From: Paraprevotella clara YIT 11840
GTDB taxonomy: Bacteria > Bacteroidota > Bacteroidia > Bacteroidales > Bacteroidaceae
Assembly: GCF_000233955.1 (NCBI RefSeq)
Contig: NZ_JH376591.1
Location: forward strand, 186,001-250,000
DNA length: 64,000 nt
Direction of reading: 5' to 3'
In this document: positions 44,202-53,537 of the stretch, one piece after another
Layout: each line of letters opens with the position of its first letter
How positions within the stretch are numbered: the stretch's first letter is position 1
Notes under the pieces: model-generated
Told to the model about the DNA's origin: nothing
The model's database searches: none
Seen by the model: only the letters and a program-made list of their open reading frames with translations
Position numbers and translations under genes: made by a program

Positions 44202-45542
44202 TTATCTTCCGAGCAGACGGTTTTCCGCTTCACGGGTGCGGGCGAAGTTAAAACCGCTCCACACTTGTTCCATCAGCTCATGTATCTTGTCGTTGCATAA
44301 GTTGCCGATACTTCCTTCGTGGGTATGGTGCACGCGTTTGTCGGGGGTAAAGTTTCCGGCTTCGATGTCCAGTCCCACTTTCTTGTAAGCATCGCGGAAC
44401 GGCATGCCGCCCGTGGCCAACCGGTTCACCTCTTCCACGCTGAACATGTTGTCGTATTTCGGGTCGTCAAGGATATGCTCGTTCACTTGTATCTTATTGA
44501 TAATGTAGGCCGTCATGCGCAGGCAGTCCTTCAGTTCTTCGAAAGCGGGCAGGAAGACTTCCTTGATGATTTGCAGGTCGCGGAAGTAGCCGCACGGCAG
44601 ATTGTTCATAATGAGTATAATCTGTTGGGGCAGTGCCTGGATTTTATTGCATTTGGCACGCGTCAGTTCGAATACGTCCGGGTTTTTCTTGTGCGGCATG
44701 ATGCTCGACCCCGTGGTGCAGTTGTCCGGCAGCTTGACGAAACCGAAGTTTTGCGAGTTGAACAGGCAGGCATCGAAAGCCAGTTTGCTCAGCGTCCCGG
44801 CGATGCCTGCAAGGGCGAAGGCCACGTTGCGTTCCATCTTTCCGCGTCCCATCTGGGCGTAGACTACGTTGTAGTTCATCGAATCGAATCCGAGGAGTTC
44901 GGTGGTCAGCGTACGGTTGAGGGGGAACGATGAACCGTAACCGGCGGCAGAACCGAGCGGGTTGCGGTTGGTCATCTTGTAGGCGGCCTGAAGGAAAAGC
45001 AGGTCGTCCACCAGACTTTCCGCGTAGGCCCCGAACCATAATCCGAAACTGGAAGGCATGGCCACCTGAAGGTGGGTGTATCCCGGCATGAGCACCCCTT
45101 TGTAGCGTTCGCTTTGGGCTTGCAGTTCTTCGAACAGCACTCTGACTTCTTCTGCGATGTCCTGAAGTTGCGCGCGGGTGAACAGTTTCAGGTCCACCAA
45201 TACCTGGTCGTTGCGCGACCGGCCGCTATGAATCTTTTTCCCCATGTCGCCCAGTTTACGGGTGAGGAGCAGTTCCACTTGCGAGTGCACGTCTTCCACG
45301 CCCTCTTCGATGATGAAGCGTCCGGCTTCGATGTCGGCATGGATACGGCGCAGTTCTTCCAGCAGCACCGGCAGCTCGTCCTTGCCGAGCAGTCCGATGG
45401 ATTCCAGCATGGTGATGTGCGCCATGGAACCCAGTACGTCGTACCGGGCCAGATACAAATCAAGTTCACGGTCGCGGCCGACCGTGAACTTTTCTATTTC
45501 TTGATTGACTTCCGTGTTTTTTTCCCAAAGTTTGCTTGCCAT
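44202..45542 (-). CDS. argH: Argininosuccinate lyase
   Basis: The last step of arginine synthesis, splitting argininosuccinate to arginine and fumarate. The 446-residue protein has the superfamily signature GSSIMPHKKNPD (278-289) with the catalytic serine, plus SGRSRND (106-112) and GYTHLQVAMP. It forms a cytoplasmic homotetramer in the family. It is followed by the hairpin at 44138-44181 and preceded by the SRPBCC gene after 15 bases, the usual order in Bacteroidales as I recall it. Confidence 0.95.
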   Translation of the reverse strand: MASKLWEKNTEVNQEIEKFTVGRDRELDLYLARYDVLGSMAHITMLESIGLLGKDELPVLLEELRRIHADIEAGRFIIEEGVEDVHSQVELLLTRKLGDMGKKIHSGRSRNDQVLVDLKLFTRAQLQDIAEEVRVLFEELQAQSERYKGVLMPGYTHLQVAMPSSFGLWFGAYAESLVDDLLFLQAAYKMTNRNPLGSAAGYGSSFPLNRTLTTELLGFDSMNYNVVYAQMGRGKMERNVAFALAGIAGTLSKLAFDACLFNSQNFGFVKLPDNCTTGSSIMPHKKNPDVFELTRAKCNKIQALPQQIILIMNNLPCGYFRDLQIIKEVFLPAFEELKDCLRMTAYIINKIQVNEHILDDPKYDNMFSVEEVNRLATGGMPFRDAYKKVGLDIEAGNFTPDKRVHHTHEGSIGNLCNDKIHELMEQVWSGFNFARTREAENRLLGR

Positions 45543-45557
45543 ATTGTCTTTGTGTGA

Positions 45558-46040
45558 TTAAGCTCCGTATGGAATCATGGCCAACATGTCCGCCAGTTTC
45601 TCTACACCCTCTTTCAGCGGTTTGGCCACCATACCTTTGATGAACGGGTTGAGGTCGGCTCCTACCGTCAGTTTCATCTTGCATGCCGTTTCGGAAGTGG
45701 GCAACAGTTGAATCCACAGGTTGAGATGGATGGGGGAATTGACCGTTTCAAATTTGATACATTTCGGTTCCTCACGCTCGATGATGCGCAACGAAACCTC
45801 TCCCAACGGGGAAATGTTGCAACTCACGGAGTCCGTGTCGAATGTCATTTCCTGGATACGTTCGTTCAGTTGGTTCAACTTGTCTTCCGGCACCTGGCCC
45901 GACATCATGGCACGTACCGACGGGTCGTTGAACCGTTCCTTGATGACGGCCAGATTGTTCAAGTCGGCCAATTTGGCATAGACGCACGACTGCGCGTAGG
46001 GAATAGGCTTGACGTTGCTTTCAAATTGTTGTTTTGACAT
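45558..46040 (-). CDS. SRPBCC (START-like) family protein
   Basis: A 160-residue protein without signal peptide. It begins MSKQQFESNVKPIPYAQSCV and has the beta-sheet and helix pattern of the SRPBCC fold (CNISPLGEVSLRIIEREEPK, then LNLWIQLLPTSETACKMKLT), with a long C-terminal helix. A ligand pocket is expected; the ligand is unknown. It lies between pyrE and argH, with 27 and 15 base gaps, so it is probably part of that operon. Confidence 0.75.
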   Translation of the reverse strand: MSKQQFESNVKPIPYAQSCVYAKLADLNNLAVIKERFNDPSVRAMMSGQVPEDKLNQLNERIQEMTFDTDSVSCNISPLGEVSLRIIEREEPKCIKFETVNSPIHLNLWIQLLPTSETACKMKLTVGADLNPFIKGMVAKPLKEGVEKLADMLAMIPYGA

Positions 46041-46067
46041 TTTTCCGTTTTCCTGTTGATGAGACGA

Positions 46068-46700
46068 TTAACCGTTCCAATGGGCCGGGTCTTTTCTCCA
46101 TTCGTTGAGTACTTCCACGTCGCTGGGGTCGATATAGCCGATGCGTACGGCCTCTGCGACTACGGCTTCATAATTAGTCAGGGTGATCAGTTTTACGTTA
46201 GCTGCTTTGAAAGCCTGGGCGGCCACGTCGAACCCGTAAGTGTAAGCTGCCACCATGCCGCTCACTTCGCAACCGTTGTTGCGGATGGCTTCTACGGCTT
46301 TCAGGCTGCTTCCGCCGGTAGAAATCAGGTCTTCTACGACAACGACCTTCATGCCCGGACGAAGTTCGCCTTCAATCAGGTTTTCCAGACCATGGTCTTT
46401 GGGTTTGGAGCGTACGTAAACGAACGGAAGGTTCAGCAAATCGGCTACCAATGCGCCTTGCGGGATGGCTCCTGTGGCCACGCCGGCGATAGCGTCGGCT
46501 TCGGGGAAACGCTCGGCAATGAGGCGTCCTATCTCGATTTTTACGAAATTGCGCAATTCCGGGTAAGACAATGTTTTGCGATTGTCGCAATAAAATGGGG
46601 ATTTCCATCCGGAAGCCCATGTGAAAGGATTGGTCGGCTGAAGTTTGATGGCTTTGACCTTAAGCAACTTAGCTGCGAAAATCTTCTCTAATGTTTCCAT
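46068..46700 (-). CDS. pyrE: Orotate phosphoribosyltransferase
   Basis: Pyrimidine synthesis: transfers phosphoribose from PRPP to orotate. The PRPP-binding motif VVVVEDLISTGGSSLKA is clear, and the N-terminus TNPFTWASGWKSPFYCDNRK is family-typical. I start at ATG 46700 (210 residues), because the promoter at 46729-46760 lies inside the longer frame that begins at 46802. First gene of the pyrE-SRPBCC-argH unit. Confidence 0.95.
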   Translation of the reverse strand: METLEKIFAAKLLKVKAIKLQPTNPFTWASGWKSPFYCDNRKTLSYPELRNFVKIEIGRLIAERFPEADAIAGVATGAIPQGALVADLLNLPFVYVRSKPKDHGLENLIEGELRPGMKVVVVEDLISTGGSSLKAVEAIRNNGCEVSGMVAAYTYGFDVAAQAFKAANVKLITLTNYEAVVAEAVRIGYIDPSDVEVLNEWRKDPAHWNG

Positions 46701-46728
46701 AACTGTCCTAAGTTTATAATTCGTGCTG

Positions 46729-46760
46729 CAAAGATAGTGAAAGGTGAGCGCAGAGACAAA
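46729..46760 (-). promoter_or_regulatory. Promoter of pyrE
   Basis: On the minus strand TTTG (46760-46757) and TATCTTTG (46736-46729) are 20 bases apart, matching the consensus exactly. A second TATCTTTG occurs at 46826-46819, within a repeated GCAAAGATAGTGAAA, but lacks a -33 box. Confidence 0.75.
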
Positions 46761-47240
46761 TGAAAAGCGAAGTTTTTCAAGTTTGGCTATGCCGAGCCGC
46801 ATCCTATTTTCGCGATAGCAAAGATAGTGAAAAGGGATGACTATTCGGGGGAAAGAGAACTTTTTTCAATGTATAGATTCACGTCTGGCTCAGACCGTTC
46901 TATGGCTTTTGGGCGCTCATGCGGAGACACTTGCCTCTCCGTGAAGGACTGGTGAAGGCTGTGAGGAAGAAAGTTCACCGTAATGGATTGAACCACAGTT
47001 TGTATGAAGGATGTGAACCCTTTTTGCGTTCAAATTCATTGTATGGGTGGTGGAGCTGGCACACGGCATTAAATCGTTTGCAGCAGCACGCAAAATCGTT
47101 CTCAGCAGAATGAAAAATCATTCTCAGCCGAACGATTTTTCGTTTGGCGCAGAAAATTCGGGGCTTTTCTGGTATACAAAAATCCCTTGCCGTCCTGGGC
47201 ACGAGGCTGCGGGAGGCAAGGGAGATGAGCAGGCAAAGTG
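46761..47240. other. Intergenic region between pyrE promoter and the giant T9SS gene
   Basis: No gene is supported. It contains the second -7 box (46819-46826) and a block of palindromic repeats at 47081-47152. The remainder, around 46870-47080, shows no recognisable signal. Confidence 0.5.
47081..47152. repeat. Cluster of short palindromic repeats
   Basis: GAATGAAAAATCATTC (47108-47123) is a palindrome with a four-base centre. CGAACGATTTTTCGTTTG (47129-47146) is nearly one. TTTTTCGTTTGGCGCAG (47136-47152) matches 30008-30024 at 16 of 17 positions. It lies just downstream of the 3' end of the giant gene on the minus strand. Confidence 0.7.
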
Positions 47241-50200
47241 TCATTTTTTGATGAACTTGCGTGTTACGGTTTGTCCGTTGGTTACAACCTTTAGCAGGTA
47301 AACGCCCGAGGGGAAACTGTGGCATGGGATACGGATGTCCGTTTCCCATGTTTGTTCCGCATGTTTGCACCGTCCATCCAATCCGATGACGTAAATCTGT
47401 TTCTCACTGTGGGCCGGCATGTGGCAGGCATGAAGGTTTTCGGTCACGATGGCCGGATAGATGTGGATGGTGTTTTCGCGGGAAGAGCGGATGTCGCTTC
47501 CGGGGAATCCCACGGCGTGGAACGCACGGGTATCCCGTATCCCGGGATAGGCCACTGATTTTACCTCAATCGTGCCCTTGCCGTTTTGGGTGGCATGGAG
47601 GTACGTGTGCCCGGAAGCATCCTCTTCGATATAAGCGAATTCGCTGCCTTCGATAATGTTCCAGACGACTTGCGGGTTTGTGGCCTCTTCCGGGTAAACC
47701 TTTGCCGCCAGTTCTATGCGTTGCATTCCGGTGGCATTGTCGATATAGAGTTCGTCTTCGGGGTAGATGCGGATGCTTTCGACCGGAACGGGGAAAGATG
47801 CTTTTTCCACCGTCAAGTCCTGATGCAGTTGTGAGCCGTCGATGGTCGTGGCGCGTACGATAATCTGCCCGGCCTGAGTCCCGTGGGCGACCAACAGTCC
47901 TTGTGGGGTGACATAGGCCAGTTCTTCGCCCTGTATAATCGTCCAGTTCACGTTCTTGCACGAGGCGTTCGCCGGGTAGATGTGGGCATACAGGTGCAGG
48001 CAGGCTTGTTGTTCGTTCAATATGGCATCTTTTTCCAAATGTGTGACGGCCAGTTCTTCGGCCAACCGCAAGTTTTGGGCTTGCGCTGCGCTAGCTGTGT
48101 TCGATTGGGCAGAAGCCATGGCGAGACTGCGCTTCATCGGTTGCCATTCATCTTCGTAATAAGCACTATACGCTATGGCATAGTAAACCACGCCTTCTGG
48201 AGCTGTGAGGTCGGTGTACGACTGGGTGCTGCCGGAAACGGTAGATATTTCGGTTAACGTTTCGGGCGAGGTGCCTCTCAGGATGCGGTAATGGTCTATG
48301 TCGCGTCCGGAGTAAGCATTCCACATCAGGTTCCAACTGCCGTTCATGCCTTTGTTGATGGTCAGGTGGACGCTTTGGTGGGGCGTACCGCTTTCCGTCG
48401 GTATGCCGAAACTGGTGTTCAGGCAGATACGGTAGCGCGAAGTGGTGACGGCCGGGTTGGAGGCCATGTCGGTGAACCCCTCGTCTGACGGTTGTGCTTC
48501 GCCAATCAAGTCGAATTGGTTGTAGTGGCTGCCCTCTTTATAGATGCAGACCGTGGAAATGTAATCCGGAAGGTTCCTGAACTTCCAGTTAATCCGGTTT
48601 TTCCCGGTCGTGGGGTCTACCGTGACCAAGGCGATCTGCGGGGCTTCCATTCCTTCGAGCACATCGATGGTACGTTCTTGGTAGATGTTTCCGCAACCAT
48701 CGTCTTCCACGGTCATGCGCACGGTATAATGTCCGGTATGCGTGAATGTGGTCCGTACCTCTTTCGTGTTTTCTTTCCGTTCAAAACTGATGCCATAGTG
48801 CCCGGGAGTATAAAAGTCATCGTCGTCTTGTGACTTGACGGTGAAACTTACGCTCCGGTTGGCCATGAAGATGTCGTCCGATATTTCAAAGTTGGTTTTC
48901 GTGTGAGCCAACGTGATTCTGGGCAGGGTGAATGTGGCATCCAACGGCGGATTGACATAGGTGGACACTTCGCTGCTGATGCCGTCCACGGTTACGGTAA
49001 GGGTCTTTTGTCCGGCTGTGCTCCACACCACTTCGTACGTGTGGTCATCGCTGTGGTCCAGCACGGTGGCATCGGCTCCGAAGTCCACTTGTATCTGTCG
49101 TCCTTCCGTGCCGACATACCGTATAGTGGCCGATTTGTCACGACAGATGCGTGGCGGCAAGGACAATAACGGTTTAGGGAGGATTTCCACCGCCAAGGGG
49201 GTGGTGAAATCCGAGGTGGCGAACCATCTGTCTATGCTTTGCATCTGAATCTCATATTTGCCTACCGGTAGTGCGGATACGGGGATGCGGATTTGCGTTC
49301 CCGTCAGTTCCTGCAAGGGTGAGGGCAGAGGGGCGGCCTCGTTACTTAGCCCGTTCAACGAGGAGATGATGAATGCTCCTTCTCCGGAAGCCCCTTGTTT
49401 TTTCACGCTCAGGTTATAACGCATCTGGTAGGCTGGGGTTTCGGCGTCTTCAGCAGCGTTCCAGGATATGGTGAGATACCCGTCTTTGTCCTGCGTGGCG
49501 TGCAAGCCTTGCGGAGCGTGCGGTGGCGTATTGGAAATGCGGCTGTTGGCTGTGCTCATGTCGTCGCCGGCGTTGTTCAGAAACAGCGGCTTTCCGTTGG
49601 CATCTTTTCCAAATAGCATATAGGAACCGTTGTCGTCATCGGTGGTTTGCAACTCAAACTTTCCTCCTCCGTAATTGTACAGCCAACTGTTCAAGTACGT
49701 GCCGACCAAATCAAGGTATCCGTTGTTGTCCAGGTCGTAGAAGATAAGGTCTTTGGCTACTCCCACGGGGCCTTCCACTACTATGGGATTTTCATAGTCA
49801 ATCTGTCCGTTTCGACTGAGGTAAATGTGATAGAACCGGTTATCGCCACTATATTCCTCATCTATGATGATGTCTTTGACGCCATCGTTGTTCAAGTCGG
49901 CAAATGTCGGAATTGTCTGAAGATTGCTGTAATCAACGGTGATGTCGGTGTCTATCCTTTGGAACTTGAAGTTGCCTTGGTTGATGAACAACATCCATTT
50001 GCGGGCGTAAAGGTGTCCGTTTTCGTCCCACTGTTTGCTCCAACCGGCCATGTCCATCAGATTGTCCCCGTTGATGTCGGCATATACGAAATCCTCATCA
50101 AATTCATGGGCAGACCAATTGTCGCTCGGGAAAAAGCCTATGTTGTCGATAGGATGAGCCACGAACGTGCGCCAGTCGCCTGTATTCTCATAGATGGTAT

Positions 50201-53018
50201 CGTTTTGGTCGGTATATCCGGATGAGTTCCGCCAATGGTAGTCGGGCAAGCCATCGTTGTTGAAATCATAGATGGGGTATTTCCAACTGACACTCCCGTG
50301 ATAGCCTATTTGGGGTACGAATGCTTCGCCTACGGCGTGGGTTACGGTGAAGCGCCTATTGCCTTGGTTGAGCATCAGGTTGTCTTTGTATTTTTCATTT
50401 TCCGGGTTCATGCCACCGATGAAGTCTATCAACCCGTCGCGGTTGTAATCCCATGCAAAGTTCAGTCCGATACTCAGGTTCGTGTTGTAAATGCCCGGTG
50501 CTTTTTCGAAATCCTGTTCTTCCGTGGGTTGGTATACGCCGTCCGTGGCGAGCAGTTCGGGTTGTCCGTCGAGGTCGATGTCGGCTATTTGTTGTATATA
50601 GCCGTTGTTCATGGACAACGTCCTTTTGTCGAACCGGACGGCACTGACATGCAGGTCGTCTGTCCGGGGAGTGCTGGTATTGCCTTCCGCGTCGGTCACG
50701 CTCAGTGTGATGTGTTTTTGTTCCGGTTGGTCGAACACGACTTTTAGGATGCTTCCCGAAGCCTCGGAAGAGATGATGGTGCCACCGTCCAAATCCCAGT
50801 TATAATGAAGCGAGGGGTCGGCCGGGCCGTCATAACCCATGATGGCCGTGTCGGCAGTCGTGATGTCCTTGTCCGCGATGTAGAATGGGGCATGCGCCAC
50901 TTCATGCCGGTAGACGGCGGCATCCGACCACGCGCTGCCTTTTCCCATGGCATCGATGGTTTGCACGGCGATGTAGTAGTCCCCTTTTCGCCAACCGGAC
51001 ACGTTGAGCGTCTTGTCCAAGTTGTACTCCATATTGCCCGGCATCAGGTTCAGGCGGTGTCCCTGTTCGTCGGCGCAGGCATAAAAGATGTCCCCTTTGC
51101 CCGGGGCGGTACCGATGCGCAGGGCGTAGGTCAGGTCGGCGGTTGGAGTCAGGTCATCCTTTCCTGGTTGCCAGTTGATTTGCAGCATTCCGGATGCGGC
51201 ATCGGACACGAGGGTCGGCATGTCCGGTTTCTCCGGGGATTGGTTGGCGGCTGTAGCTTCCTGCTTAAAAGAATAAAGGAAGCTGTTTGAGGCAGTAGGA
51301 AGCTTGTCCGAGGTGCGTTCAAAGTACATGCTATGGACCAGGATGTCGCAGAAACCGTCATTGTCGAAATCGCCGGCGTAAGCTTCGGCATCGCCATTCA
51401 ATTCTTCCGAAGATTCATACTGCACGATTTGGGTGGGTATCAATGCGTCCGGCATTTCTTTGAAAAGCATGTCCTTGCTTCCTTTCAGCCAATAAAGGTC
51501 GCATTCCCATCCATTCCAGACTTTGCGGTCCGCATTCTTTTCCAAGGCCAATATGTCGTAACATCCGTCGTTGTCTACGTCGGCGCATCCGATGAAAAAC
51601 AGTTGGCGGTGGAAGGTATTGTCTTCGTTGATGGTGAAATTTCCTTTTCCGTCGTTAATGGCCATTACCAGGTAGCAATATTCTCCCGTGGCTGACGAAT
51701 GGCTGAAAGGCAACAGTACGTCCACATAGCCGTCGGCATTGAAGTCATAGAAATGAATGCGTTTGTCCATGGCCAGGTTGCTCATCAACGTTTGCCTTTT
51801 GATGCTCCCGTCTTTTTGGAACACCATGCTTTCCACCGTCTGGGTTTCTTCATCATAACAGATGTAGTCCATGATAAAGTCTCCGTTCAAGTCACGTGGG
51901 TATAGCCTGCCGTTTTGTGGTGCCAGAAGAAAACGGTTGTTGCCCCGGTTGAGCAATAAGGTGCCGGTGGATTCGTCAATCAGGTCTGCGTGTCCGTCCT
52001 TGTTGAAGTCCATGCTATAGAATTCCCGGTTACTGGAGAAGGTAGCGACGTGGGCTGACGGGGAGCCTCCGATAGCTACGCCCACATCGCCGCCCAAGTT
52101 GCCCAGGCCTATGCCTGAGGAGGAGGGTTGTGATTCCCAACGGTTATATACCAATGTGTCTTCTTCTGATGAAATAGGTATGATTTCGATGGGGCTGAAA
52201 CTGCCGTCGGCAGCTTGGCGGTATATTTTACGGTTGTCGTGCATCAGGTCGATGCGCCCGTCGTTGTTGTAGTCGCAGGGATAGGGTGCCTCGCTGACAT
52301 TATCGGGAATTTGCCATGAAGCGTCCTGTTCGGAGAGGGCGATGATTCCGCCCTCCAAATAGCGGATGTCCGGGAATGCATCGTTGTTCAGGTTGCACAG
52401 CCGGGCATGTTTCCCGTTTTCGGGTATGGAGTATTGTTCCATAGGCATTAGTCCCGGATATTGGTAAGAATGGAAACGGAAATCCGTTCCTAAAAATTCC
52501 ATCTTGCCGTCACCGTTGATGTCATAGATGTTGCTCATGGCTTCGATGGGGTGGGTCGTGTTTGTCGGTAGGATAATATGGCTGATTTGTACATTGGCGG
52601 TGGTGCCTTCCACATGTTGGGCTGTCAGATACACATTATTCCAACCTTCCTGGATTCGTCCTCCGTGTTGGGTGTCGCTGCCTGTGCCATCTTGGTTAAT
52701 CGGATAGAACAGTGAAATCTTGTCCTTTTGGGTATCGATGCCACTGGCATGAAAGTATACGGTGGCATCTCCGTGATCATCCGGGGCATAGAACGAACCG
52801 ACTTTAATGGTGGCTATTTCGCCTTTTTGGGCTGTGCCGGTCAGGGTATACACTCCGTTTTGTTCTACCCAACGATAGCTGTCGTCTTGTGCTTGGGCTG
52901 CCGTAACTCCCCAAAGGCCACAGAGTACAAGGAATAAGACACGGGATAGCACATGGAGAGTGCCATTGGATGTGAGAGGGGGTGCGCCGGAGAAGGCATC
53001 ATGATAATGTTTTTCCAT
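47241..53018 (-). CDS. Giant secreted FG-GAP/VCBS protein with FN3, Ig-like and T9SS domains
   Basis: A 1925-residue exported protein. The signal peptide is long (cleavage near AAQAQ44). The N-terminal part and another from about 840 to 1200 hold many FG-GAP/VCBS motifs of the form D-[IVF]-N-x-DG-x-x-D (DINGDGKMEFLG, DFNKDGHADLID, DFNADGYVDVLL, DLNNDGVKDIII), which bind calcium and form beta-propellers. FN3-like domains lie near 600-700 and 1190-1300, PKD-like ones follow, and Ig-like/BIG2 domains occupy about 1640-1840. The end (IYVIGLDGRCKHAEQTW, then FPSGVYLLKVVTNGQTVTRK) is a T9SS type A sorting domain. Large adhesin or substrate-binding surface protein; no enzyme motif. It sits between pyrE and the comF/recX block. 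Confidence 0.85.
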   Translation of the reverse strand: MEKHYHDAFSGAPPLTSNGTLHVLSRVLFLVLCGLWGVTAAQAQDDSYRWVEQNGVYTLTGTAQKGEIATIKVGSFYAPDDHGDATVYFHASGIDTQKDKISLFYPINQDGTGSDTQHGGRIQEGWNNVYLTAQHVEGTTANVQISHIILPTNTTHPIEAMSNIYDINGDGKMEFLGTDFRFHSYQYPGLMPMEQYSIPENGKHARLCNLNNDAFPDIRYLEGGIIALSEQDASWQIPDNVSEAPYPCDYNNDGRIDLMHDNRKIYRQAADGSFSPIEIIPISSEEDTLVYNRWESQPSSSGIGLGNLGGDVGVAIGGSPSAHVATFSSNREFYSMDFNKDGHADLIDESTGTLLLNRGNNRFLLAPQNGRLYPRDLNGDFIMDYICYDEETQTVESMVFQKDGSIKRQTLMSNLAMDKRIHFYDFNADGYVDVLLPFSHSSATGEYCYLVMAINDGKGNFTINEDNTFHRQLFFIGCADVDNDGCYDILALEKNADRKVWNGWECDLYWLKGSKDMLFKEMPDALIPTQIVQYESSEELNGDAEAYAGDFDNDGFCDILVHSMYFERTSDKLPTASNSFLYSFKQEATAANQSPEKPDMPTLVSDAASGMLQINWQPGKDDLTPTADLTYALRIGTAPGKGDIFYACADEQGHRLNLMPGNMEYNLDKTLNVSGWRKGDYYIAVQTIDAMGKGSAWSDAAVYRHEVAHAPFYIADKDITTADTAIMGYDGPADPSLHYNWDLDGGTIISSEASGSILKVVFDQPEQKHITLSVTDAEGNTSTPRTDDLHVSAVRFDKRTLSMNNGYIQQIADIDLDGQPELLATDGVYQPTEEQDFEKAPGIYNTNLSIGLNFAWDYNRDGLIDFIGGMNPENEKYKDNLMLNQGNRRFTVTHAVGEAFVPQIGYHGSVSWKYPIYDFNNDGLPDYHWRNSSGYTDQNDTIYENTGDWRTFVAHPIDNIGFFPSDNWSAHEFDEDFVYADINGDNLMDMAGWSKQWDENGHLYARKWMLFINQGNFKFQRIDTDITVDYSNLQTIPTFADLNNDGVKDIIIDEEYSGDNRFYHIYLSRNGQIDYENPIVVEGPVGVAKDLIFYDLDNNGYLDLVGTYLNSWLYNYGGGKFELQTTDDDNGSYMLFGKDANGKPLFLNNAGDDMSTANSRISNTPPHAPQGLHATQDKDGYLTISWNAAEDAETPAYQMRYNLSVKKQGASGEGAFIISSLNGLSNEAAPLPSPLQELTGTQIRIPVSALPVGKYEIQMQSIDRWFATSDFTTPLAVEILPKPLLSLPPRICRDKSATIRYVGTEGRQIQVDFGADATVLDHSDDHTYEVVWSTAGQKTLTVTVDGISSEVSTYVNPPLDATFTLPRITLAHTKTNFEISDDIFMANRSVSFTVKSQDDDDFYTPGHYGISFERKENTKEVRTTFTHTGHYTVRMTVEDDGCGNIYQERTIDVLEGMEAPQIALVTVDPTTGKNRINWKFRNLPDYISTVCIYKEGSHYNQFDLIGEAQPSDEGFTDMASNPAVTTSRYRICLNTSFGIPTESGTPHQSVHLTINKGMNGSWNLMWNAYSGRDIDHYRILRGTSPETLTEISTVSGSTQSYTDLTAPEGVVYYAIAYSAYYEDEWQPMKRSLAMASAQSNTASAAQAQNLRLAEELAVTHLEKDAILNEQQACLHLYAHIYPANASCKNVNWTIIQGEELAYVTPQGLLVAHGTQAGQIIVRATTIDGSQLHQDLTVEKASFPVPVESIRIYPEDELYIDNATGMQRIELAAKVYPEEATNPQVVWNIIEGSEFAYIEEDASGHTYLHATQNGKGTIEVKSVAYPGIRDTRAFHAVGFPGSDIRSSRENTIHIYPAIVTENLHACHMPAHSEKQIYVIGLDGRCKHAEQTWETDIRIPCHSFPSGVYLLKVVTNGQTVTRKFIKK

Positions 53019-53085
53019 ATTTATACTTTTTGTGCCTTATGCAACCCCGGAGCGGCGTTTAATCAAGGAATCGTCGGCCATATAT

Positions 53086-53182
53086 AAAAAAGCGTGGGTC
53101 GCTGTACCTGTCGCTCGTCCCACTCTTCAAGGCGTCTCGCATTGCCCATTTCGTCAAGGACGAGCAACGCAGAAGCCCACGC
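53086..53182 (-). other. Structured element upstream of the giant gene, candidate leader or small RNA
   Basis: On the minus strand GCGTGGG (53182-53176) pairs with CCCACGC (53098-53092), and an inner GCTCGTCC (53165-53158) pairs with GGACGAGC (53120-53113). TTTTTT follows the outer stem at once (53091-53086). The 97-base element resembles a small RNA with its own terminator, or an attenuator 68 bases before the gene. Confidence 0.4.
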
Positions 53183-53432
53183 AGAATATGTGTACAATCC
53201 GTCCCTTTGTATCCGTGCTTACGAACGGATACAACGAGGACTGTATGAATACATATCCCAATGGGCATCTATCGTTGCTTTGTCATTCGACGAAATTCCA
53301 AGTTTGCGAGACTTTGAAGAGTCAAAAGAACAAAGCGTCTGATAAACGCCTTTTCCTATATGTCATCCCACCCCTCCGCTTCTGCTTGTCAGATTGCTTC
53401 AAGGTGAGGATGTGGCAAATTTACAATTTATC
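53183..53432. other. Non-coding region with hairpin upstream of the giant gene
   Basis: TTGTATCCGT (53207-53216) pairs with ACGGATACAA (53225-53234) over an eight-base loop. A few short in-frame peptides occur, but none looks like a protein. The rest, up to the direct repeat at 53433, holds nothing that I recognise. Confidence 0.4.
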
Positions 53433-53527
53433 TCTGAATAAGGAAAATGGTTTGATGTTTTTCTTTAAGGGAATGAGCGGCTTTCTTGCTTTTTACGAAT
53501 GTCCTGCCCATGCGAGGCTGAGCACGT
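53433..53527. repeat. 95-bp direct repeat, left copy (comF 3' end duplicate)
   Basis: 90 of 95 bases match 55196-55290. On the minus strand it contains the last codons of comF (VLSLAWAGHS stop) plus about 60 bases beyond. All five differences are transitions. It lies 10 bases after the doc stop codon. Confidence 0.9.
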
Positions 53528-53537
53528 AATCTTCGCC

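Noticed and set aside
47241-53018. Glycosidase or protease in the giant protein
   Set aside because: The repeated acidic motifs fit FG-GAP/VCBS calcium sites; no catalytic signature is visible.
53032-53529. Open frame covering the structured element and left repeat
   Set aside because: Its translation has no recognisable domain, and part of it is the comF-derived repeat and the RNA-like hairpins.
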